Shown here in pieces: positions 35,729 through 46,668 of a stretch of 64,000 nucleotides of DNA (positions within the stretch are counted from its first letter, which is position 1; each line of letters opens with the position of its first letter). A program made the translations under genes and the position numbers. The stretch covers positions 25,596,923 through 25,660,922 of the forward strand of contig OU452222.1 in assembly GCA_911728455.2 (NCBI GenBank). The letters are read 5' to 3'. The notes under the pieces were generated by a model that saw nothing but the letters and a program-made list of their open reading frames with translations, was not told the DNA's origin and did not search any database. This DNA is from Marthasterias glacialis (Eukaryota > Echinodermata > Asteroidea > Forcipulatida > Asteriidae).

Positions 35729-38700
35729 AAAACACCCCAGGATACTAGGAAACGAGAAGAACTTATCACTTTTAGATGTGGGAGGAAAACCCCGAATGTG
35801 GAAAACTCACGAGTGTGAATTCTGACAATAATTCATGTTAAGTCTTTAATTAACTACCTGTCAGTGTTGGATTCTTTTCGTGCAGAACTCTTCTTGAATC
35901 TATAGCAATAGCTTTTCAAAATTTAAATCTTAAGTTTTGGGTCAAATCAGACAAAAATCAAACCTAGCGTCTTAAATAAGACGTTTTGTTTCTTTTGTGT
36001 ATACGATATTTACGATAATGGTCATACCAGATAAAGATAAGTGAGAAGCTTGCGCCGAGATGCTGAGAGCTTGAAGTGTAGTCACTGGTATAAAAGAATC
36101 AAAATATATAAAATACATACATCCAAACTTTATCCACAACCAACCAGATCATTATTACATACTTTTAATAAAATATAAAACTATAGGGTCGATGGCCTTA
36201 GCTTTCGATCCAAACCGGACTTTTGTAAGCGGCAAAAAAGTAAAAATATATGATTAATAATACTATATATATATACATTTCCCCCCCCTTTTTTCTCAGG
36301 ATTTTGTGTAATTTTATAATTTATTAAAACTTATTCAACGAACATAATTCTAAAAATAAAAATGGTTGGTGTGTTAAGTGCTCGACAAACTTTAAAATCG
36401 TAGAACCTTACACAGTTTTCCCTTTTCTCGACAAAACATTCCATATTCTAAGCAATCGCAAATCTTTACTTACAATTTTTCAAAAGTTTTGATCCCTCAA
36501 AAATCAGAGGTTAATTATTGACAAGGATTGTTTGTTTGTTTTTTGTTTTATTTTTTACCTTCATGCTTGACACACTCCGAGCTGGAGTCACTATACTCTT
36601 CGACTGCTATCTCAGCAATCTCCAAGAATACACCAGTAGTAGCGGGGTCAGTAGAATCTTTTTCCAGATGAACATACGTCGCCAGCAACGGTGGATCACA
36701 CAGGAATTGGACCGGCCCATTGTAGACTGACTGATCTGAAGCTGGTAATCCGCACTGCTGGTTATCAGTATAAGTTGAGCTCAGACCAGCACGTGCCACC
36801 ACACTAACGAATCTGTGCTCTTTTACATGCACGAATAATTAAGAACATACGGATAGACAATAGTTGGAGTGTACTGTTACATAAGTTAATATCCAAAACT
36901 AACTTTATTTTATTTTTACCAATCGTTTTTTTTTCTTTTTTTTAATCAAGATCTTTATTTAGAACAGGTTAGTTTCATATTCTTTAGTCAATATGCAAGG
37001 TGAAAAAAATAAACAAATAAAAAATGTTCACGTGAATATCAACTGCCTGTTCGGGATGTAACGTGGCGACCATACTGGATTTTGTTTTGTCCATTAAATT
37101 GGGTAACAAATATCAACCCTATTTCTCGCGTCATAAAAAACATCTCTGCCATTTTAAAAGCATTTGGGGGGAAAATGCAGGAACTATGGGAAAATTATGA
37201 TTAATTTCAAAACATTTGCAAAGTTATACCTAAGACGCCCTCCTTCTCTCTAGTGTTGGATGAACAAGTCGGGTGAAAGAGAGTTTATTTTGTTATTTTA
37301 ATTTTTTTGCTCAAAACTCAGTGTGCACGGAAGTACTTTTTGACTATAAAGATATTGACAAAGATCATCGCGGTGAAATGGATCATACAGTACATGATCA
37401 TTACATCTTTACAATGAAGTTTAATCTGATTTTTTTATTGATTTTTATTTACATTGTGTCAAATTTATATCCGAACAATCATTACCCAAGTATCTTCTGG
37501 GTGTTACGGTGATCCTAACCAAGCAGTGTGCATCACCCAGAGCCACCCTCCACCATGGATGTCGATCATTACGATCTGGAGAGGTTAATTATGAGAAGAA
37601 GAAAAAAACAAGTTTTAAAGAAAAATAATACAAAATATTAAGTAAATAACAAAAATCATCTAATCGGCGCCTTTAGCGTGACCTTTGGCGCTTTATAGGT
37701 TAAAATAAAGCGTGTAGGTTTATAAAGAATATCAACTGAAGGGAAAACTTCTCAAGTAATAATTTTTGCTTAATTAAAGGATTGAATAATATAGAAAGGA
37801 GGAGCTGTTTCTCGCTCATACATCCTTAAAAAAAACCCACAAAAATGACATTAAGTGATTCTCCTCATTCTTTGTAACCCCTCCCCCCAAAAATAAAATA
37901 AAATAAATTTATTTACAAATATATTTCAATAACTTACCTGTGATTGAGTATGTATGAATGTTGCCATCAAGGGCTTCTCTTTCTGTGTAAGACCAGTTAG
38001 TACTTTGCCACGCAGATACTCCGTGTAAAGACACAGCTACAAAATAAATAAAACCAAGTTCAATGTGACAGTTATTGTAAACGGTTTAGGAAGATAAAGT
38101 GTAAATTAAATAAAATAAAAAACATTCGCAAAGATACGTATCCACTTCCTTAAATTAGAGACGTTGACTTTAATATCTAAAGTCTGAGCTTATTTTAATA
38201 TTTATTGGTATATGTGCCCCATGCATTCAGTCAGTCTATTGACCAGTCAAATTAATAAAGCATTAATAAAGGTAAAATCTGAGAAAGATACCAACAATTT
38301 TCGTTCGAACTTTATGGGCGTCGTGAAAACGAATTACTGCAGTTAGTAAAACATTTTGTAATACAATTTTTTTTCATGCAACGACATACGGCAGAAAAAG
38401 GCCCAAAAGAAAACTTTTCCAAAACATTCACCTTGTTGCACTACGTAGATGTTAAAAGTACAAATTTTTGAATTCCCAGCTCCATCTGTGGCTCTGTAAG
38501 TGACGATATGAGTTCCCTTGGTGAAAGTAGAACCATTGTCTGGTGTCTCCTTCACTACAGTAGGTTGAACCCCAGAGTTGTCTGTTGCTGTTGGTTCCTC
38601 CCATTCAACTACCACAGAGCTGGTCCCATCGGATGTGATCTTAGTTATGTCTTTAGGACAACTGGTGAATGTGGGCTTGAATGCATCCACTGAAGATAGC

Positions 38701-41700
38701 AGGAGTAATAAGTTATGATATACAAATAATATAGGTTATTGGCGCTTGCGCTGTTGGATGTGTAATGAAATGAAAAAAAAGTGACGAAGCTGCAGTGAAA
38801 AAAGCCCGCTTGTGTTTGCCGATATATCTCAAAAGTGGTGAAATCATTAATATGGTTTGTGTAAAGCAAGTTTCTCATATTTTACATTACTTTCAAAGAT
38901 ATTACCTACAAAAATGTATTTTCCCATATTGTTGACTCCGTAATGGGACAATGGTAATGAAGTAAAATAACGAAATATCTCACCAACTGAAATGTTAAAT
39001 TTGCATGTTGCTGAGTTTCCAGCTTCGTCTGTCGCTTTGTAGTTGATGACGTAGTTGCCGATTGCAAATGTTGAGCCAGGACCAAGTTGTGAATCTGATA
39101 CCAGGGTGACTTTAGGTGGCACTCCAGAGTTGTCAGTAGCAGTAGGGGAGGTCCATGTCATCATTTCGCTGTTAACATTTCCGTAGACCTTCTTGATGAT
39201 CGTAGGAGGGCATGTTATAGAGGGAAGGATGTCGTCTAGTTAAAATAGAATAGTGTGTATCATGTAAATATACAATTAACATAGTACTATTATTTAATGT
39301 GGTGAATATTGAGCTTCTGTTGAAATAAATTGTTTAATTAAAAAAACAAAACAAAAACAAAAATCGCTAAAGTTACTTTGCTATGGAAAGAACAAGACGA
39401 GAATGTTCTTTGGATGATCGTATAATGTCAGGTTATCTCGGGATGGATGTTGTCCGCTTAAAAATAAAATGATTGCAAATAGTGTAAATTAACATTTAAA
39501 TTAAACCTTTTCACAAATTCAATAAATGGAATATCCGTCGTCTATAGAAAGCTGTTTAAGGTAAAATCTTGGGAAATGAGAACAGCTTTTGCACTATGAT
39601 GGTTGAACAAAATGATGAAGACAGAGGAAGAGATAAAGTAAAAAAGAGGGGGAGAGAAGGAGGGGGGGGATAAAATAAACTAAAACGTCTTATCAACCTT
39701 AGGGGCAAACTTGTTTACGTTTTAATTAAAACAAAGCTTAGACCTTTTCGTAGCCTAACACATGGTCATTATTCTTTGAGGAAGAATATAATTCAAAATT
39801 GATGGATTAGTTTTACCTGGACAGTTGTAATATCTCTTAATCTCTTTCACATTGTCTGTAAACATTGGATTGTCGGTGTACTGTGGTTCCTCATGGCGAT
39901 GTGGTCTCATCATGTTGACACCACCAGGCCTGAGGCTCGTACAAGCGCAACGGTCGACTCTTTCTGCTGGTTGTACCCATCGGAGTCTACCCTGCTGGTC
40001 TTGTTCTTGATCTAGATGACACACTTTCGCAACTACTTCTGAGCAGCCAAAGCAAACTATTGAACAATCAGAAAATATCATCACCACCACCACCACCACC
40101 ACCACCACCACCACCATCACCACCACCACTACCACCATGAATAAAGCCAGTAAGGACAGTTCCAGCAAGTCTTGGAAATTGTACAAGTAACGTATAAATG
40201 TGCACGATTAGTGCACAACGGAACGTTTAGGCCAGACGACCGCGTTCGCACACTTTTCAACACAATAATTTCAAAGTTTTGAAGCTGAATCATCCAAAGA
40301 AATTGCTTTCCAAACTATGGTTCCTTTGCCTATTTGAAATTTCGCAAGGCTAGGTATAAATGCTCACTTTTTAAACGTTCTTTACCCTTTTTACAGTGAT
40401 TTAGGCTAAACAAAACAACAGGCGGGTGGCTACATAGTCGTCCGACGCCGGTAGTGCATAACTCCAAATAAATATTGGTAGTTTATGAAACAGAAATGTA
40501 ATTAATATCGATGTCACAACATACAACTTAAAAAAAATGGTTTAGTAATTATTTTGTTGTGACTCTGTCAGTCACGGCATGTATTTGCACGTAGTTTGCC
40601 ATCAGCTCAGATGACGTAGTACCCACAATAGGTCACGTGATGACATGTAAACATTGGTCGCGCAATCGGTCTATTGGATTAGACAGAGCATGTGTATTAA
40701 ATTCAATGACTTTTAATCCTAGATGTGAATTTGGATTTTAGCCGGACAAGATGTGATTTTGATAAATTGGATTAGACGGAAGATGTGAATTTGGATTTTA
40801 TGACTTAATCCTTGGCAAGATGAACGGACGAGTGAGTTTGATAGTTGGATTAGACATAAGATGTGAATTTAGATTCTATGACTTTAATCATAGATGTGAA
40901 TTTGGATTTTAGCCGGACAAGATGTGAATTTGATAATTGGATTAGACAGAAGGATGTAAATTTGGATTTTATGACTTAATCCTAGATGTGAATTTGGATG
41001 AACTTTATTGACCCGAATTCCCTATTTTGGTTATATTCTTCGCCATTTTCTTTACATAATTCAATTTTTTTTTTTACATTAGTAGTGATAACATCCTGTG
41101 CAAGTTTAAAATATACGTACATTGTGTTTTGGTCGTGAGGATTTAGTTGACCATTATTAAAATGGTCACGAAGAAATTCAATTCACTATTTATTTTAAGA
41201 ACAACAAGTATTTACTTAATTTTGTTACTAAAAAGTGGAATTATGGATAATTGATCATTAAAGCAAAGCAAAATAAGAACTTTGAGATCTACAATAGCTA
41301 TGGGAGACTTTTGAGACGATAGCGGGCGTCCCACAGATCGGTCCTTTTCCATTGTTTTCATCGCTGAGAACAATGGAAAAGGACCGGTCTGTGGGACGCC
41401 CGCTATCGTCTCAAAAGTCTGCCATTGCAGAGTACTATTGGCGGTTCTTCCGCTGTTGGTTTGGTCAATAAAATAATAAAACAACTTCTTGAAGCACGAT
41501 AGTATTTTGTATGTGTATAAACCATTAAGCTTGACTTTCGATTTCTATTCGACAACGTTGTTTGTCCAGTCACTGGCGAAAGTCAGTAGTCATGGTGACT
41601 GAATTGAATGTTGATGGTGGGGGTTAGTGGTGAAACGAATGATCTCGTATTCAGAGTCTTACTACTTCCCGAAGGTGATCAGAGCATACTGATCAAAACT

Positions 41701-42532
41701 ATATACCACATGACTCATGGATATGTTATTATTTTCACGTCGCTGTGATGTAATTACTTGCCAATATTGGTGTTTACGTTTTGGGAACATCGCATGAAAG
41801 GCGAGAGTTACCTGGCAACACATCACTTCGTGTTCGCTGTGGTCTACGACTATACCAATGGAAGTGAATCGAATACGTCAATCTTCCACAAAGCCAATGT
41901 TGACTCTATCAGAGTTCAACAATGCAATCAAAAATCAACCATCGTGGACTTGCTATGTACACCAATATTTCAAGGCTGCGATGACAGCGCTAGCTTCAGA
42001 AATATACAATAAACAAACATCTTCGTTATAGAGCGTGTCAGTTATTCACAGGGATCTTGGTAGCTGTGTGGTCTGATAGATGGAAGCAATGGCCTGTTTT
42101 TGTAGCGAGGAAAGAGTTTTCCCCTATAGGCTCTCTCAAGCACCGAGTATACAATACTTTTTAGATACATGGAGGTAGAAACCTCCATGTTTATATCTTG
42201 CATCTTGCAACATAGGAGGGGCTATCTGGACATTTTCTGCAGGACATGATAGATTGGTTGGGGCACGAACATCTTCTGTTTAAGTTTAAACTTCAGGAAA
42301 TTTTGTTTCGAGCAAATCTAGGCTAGATATGCAACTGGTTAAAAAAATCATGTTAAATAATTAAACTCACACCCTCACAAAGTATTGGTACGGCCTTGAC
42401 CGTACTGCTGCTTCCTACGCGCCTGATACTGATGAGTGGGAAATGAGGGAAAACATGGGGGGGGGGAATACTTTACCATTTGTATTTAATTCTCTCCGCC
42501 TCGTCCCCTCCCTCTCCCTCTCCCTCTCTCTT

Positions 42533-42568
<36 letters not shown>

Positions 42569-44342
42569 GATTCTAGGGGGAGGGGCCTACAACCCCCTTA
42601 GCCCCCCCCCCCCGGATCCACCAATGCAACTTCTATTATGATAGTTCTTTTACAATAATAATCAAAAGATCTCACGTACGAAGGCGCATAACGATCGACC
42701 CGCTGCCGGATTTCTAGCAAATGTCAGTAACGTTGGCATTAAAGAAACACCCCCTTCAAAAAAAAAAGAAAATAACAATAATAACAATAATAATAAAAGC
42801 AACAACAAAAACAACAACAACAACAAAACACCCCAATTGATATTGTTGATGAATGTGAGTATTCCGATAGCACATGATTTATTTCTGATTGCCAGTTATT
42901 CGAAACTTTTTATCGTACTAAATATTTTTTAAAAAGCCGTTTGTTATTGCTCTTTATCTTATGCTAGTTTGAGGTGGCTCCTAGTCCGCCCAATTAACAG
43001 CAATTTTGGAAACGAGGCACTTTTTCATAGACGGAAAAAATACATCATTAATTAATGGACATTTCGCCCTCGTTGAGCGATTTTGGGCTGTAATTGTGAC
43101 TCAAACATGACTACAAACTTAAGATATTTCAAAATGAGAATATAACCATCCACTGATATCTCCCAAATGATACATGATTCGTGGTTGTTTATTTGTTTGT
43201 AACTGAGATCACGCGACACATCCTAGCCAAAAACTTGGTTCAGGGAATCACAAGATCATGACAGCTAGATGTACTTCCAGTCGTAGAACACGTTTATACT
43301 GAACCAAATTAAACTCTGATTTGATTTACAATTATCCGAGAGTAAGTAAAATAAGTGGACATATTTTCGCATAGTGGTTAAAAAGTCGTAATATCGATGG
43401 AATCTCCAACTCCAAGTTTAAATTCTGAAATTCCGAATAACGGACCATGGCTCGTACTGTATCCGTGGGGCTATAGTGCGTCAAAGATCCCTTGACCAAA
43501 ATCCATAATCTCAATATGAATGATATGAATAATTTGTTGAAAAAAAGTTGACTTCGATGAAATATATCTACAATATAATAATCTTAAGACTATTTTTTTA
43601 ATATGGGATTTTATTGTCGTATTACTTCGGAGTAATTTGTATTAGTTATTTCCCGAAAGACCGGGTGTCTGGTTTGCTAATGCATAACATACGGGAAGCT
43701 AGCGAGATTTGAACTCCGTAGCGAGAACCCTCGTGGCACGTAAACAGGGACTCGGTGTGGGAGCAGACCACACGATTTTATAGGACGGGTTTATTACGCT
43801 CATAATTATGAAAACAATATTTCACGCGTTTTTTTTTTTTTTTTGCCGATGTAAAACAGAAAACTATTTATCTGGTTGATGCCTGGTTGGAATAGTGACG
43901 GCTTATTATGCGTAAAGCTGACCTTTGACCTATTAATTAAAAATGTCGGTAATTTCTCTTTAATTGAGAACATTTTTCTTCTTTGATAGGATACGTTCAA
44001 ACAATTTATATAAGGATAATTAAAGGTTTTACCGGGAAAATTTGGGGGCGAAATGTTCCTATTATAAATTATTTAAAAAAGAAGATACAAAAATCGAAGC
44101 GAATAACTCCGGGTTCCTAGATTATTGTAGGAAGCGCTAAGGTGAGAAATTGATGGTTAAATAAATCAGTTCTAAATATATAAAACGACAGTGTTGATTA
44201 CTAAAACGAAAACATGCAGTTTGGTTTAGACCGACCGAGTGTAGAGTCCCGACTAACAACAAAATGTTGCGGGCATGGGACGACTCAACGACAGCAACGA
44301 CTTTTAAATTACCTTTCTACCCCCCCCCCCCGCCCCCCCCCC

Positions 44343-44373
<31 letters not shown>

Positions 44374-46635
44374 CGTAATGTTATTGATTTTAAAAAATGT
44401 TAAAATTCAAATAGCAAAATGAAATGCTAAGACCAAATACGTGCATATTTTTTATTTGTTAATTTATTTTTGTCTTCCACAATGCGTAATAGTTGTATAT
44501 GCAACACAATATGCAAGCAAGCATCTGCACTTCACATCATCACGCCGTGTTCATTATTTTATTACTGTACGGGCGCGGTTCTAAAGCCAGTATTTTGGGG
44601 GATAAAACCCTCCGACATGATGTCACTGACCAACTTTCACTACTGCTATTTCATTTTGGGAGTCGCAAAGCAACCTATATAATTATGTTTATGTAGGGAA
44701 GAGCGAAACAAAACATGTTGCCCTGGAAAATTAAAGTATAGTTTTAAGGCATCATGGAGAGGCTTTTTAAGGGACACGCGTAGTAAATTTCATAAACCGG
44801 AACGCACCCAAAAATCAAAAAAGCTCATAATAACGGATTGTATGCCCCTCATCTCTCTGTCTGTGGAATGAGTATAGCAATGATATGCAAAGTTTAAAAA
44901 ACATAAGGCGTCATGTTGTGTTCTTAAAAGAGAAAATGATTTGGCTCGGGCAATTATCGGCCACCAGGCCCCTCATCGATCTTAAACAATAGTTAAAAAC
45001 CTCTTCATCACACCTTTATTCCCTTATTAAAGCAGGCATTGGAATCGAAGTAGGGCAAGGTAAAAACCGAGGCTAAGTAATTATAGTATTGTAAGGGGAA
45101 AAGGCACAGGGAGGGGGTGCTATTAGGTTGAAGGAGAGTTATGACATGAAGAAGCGAATAGACTTAAAACAGATGCAAAGAAGCTAAAACAACTTTCTGA
45201 AAAGAATACCCTTTTTTACCGGTGATATGTTATACGGAGCCACTTTTTTTTATGGAACGGTTCAAAGAATAATTATTTTCTGTGCGTTTTTAGCTGCACT
45301 TCATCAGTCACCATTTTTGCGTTCCATGATCTTTTATATATTTTTTTCAAAAAATTGTGATCAGGCTTCGTCCTCATTTCATAATGAGGTTGGTTTCCTG
45401 TTCATGTAATACAAAACAAAACAAAGAGGAGGCGCTGGTGGAAGCTGTAACTTCCAAGAACTGCGGTTGTCCAATGTAAATGGTTAAATGGACTGGAAAA
45501 CATTAACTCCAATCGGGCATGTAGTATCTTGGCCAAGGCTATAATAAAGTGACAATACCGTGCAAATCATCATACACTATTGATTTAAATTTTTAATGAA
45601 AATTCTATAGCATGTATCTTCTTCTTCTTCTTCTTCTTCTTCTTCGAAAAAAGTCCGAGTCCGTGTCGTTTGCCGACGGAGCTCGAGTCACGGAAATTGC
45701 AACCTTGACTGGATGGACTGGAGTCCAAGACACGGACGCGAGTCCTATAATTCTGGCACTACGTCAATTCTGAGCTTCTGGTCCATGCCCCAACGCGTTC
45801 TTTGTCAGTTGTTTTCCCTTCACAGTTGACTTGTTTACGCTAATTATAATTACGCGACGTTAGCTCTTGCCAAAGACAAGCTATTGAATATTGCTGAGGT
45901 GACTTTTGATTCATTAAATATGACTAGAAATACTTTTCAGTCATAATGATGATACTGCAAGAAATAATGCCTTAGCAAGAAATCAGTATCAGCATTTGAT
46001 GCCAGGAAAAGCCTTCAAAACCTGTTTATTTTAACTTTGTTTTCAAATTAATTAACATAACAATCAGCTGTTAATGGGAGGCAATTATTAATCTCTTATG
46101 AGTTATTTTAATGTCAGATTTTAATTTGTATTTTTGTACATATTTTATCATTGAACATTATCATTATTAGTAGTAATAGTATTATTATTATTATTATTAT
46201 TTTTATTTGTTACATTTAACTCTATCAAGACTGGGATTTTTCCAGGACATAAAGGGAGAAAGGGAGGGGGTGTAATAGTTACCCCTTCCGTATTTTCCAA
46301 AGTTCTTGACTGATTTTCTTTAAACTTGCCACAAATGTTTACTTCAGCGCTGTTACAGTGGTAGTGATGTATCACATGATAGTGTTAAATTTGGCCGCCC
46401 TTTTGTGTTTTCAGCCTGTATTTCGGGGTTAATTTTAAGTAGTCAGGATCGAAAACTGTCTGTTCTGTTGTTTGCGTTATAAAACGATACCGATACAATA
46501 TAAAACAAATAGTTTAGAGCAAAAGAAAAGACCACACACGCTCGCTTATTTTGATAATTCAAATTTGAGCATAAATCGAGCAAAATGTACTGCAGCTTTA
46601 CCGTGTTTGTTTACTTTTTATTTTGACGCGTGGTG

Positions 46636-46668
<33 letters not shown>

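Noticed and set aside
39755-40186. Open frame with a long poly-valine stretch
   Set aside because: The valines come from the (CAC)n microsatellite read on the minus strand. Only 39817-40056 is exon.
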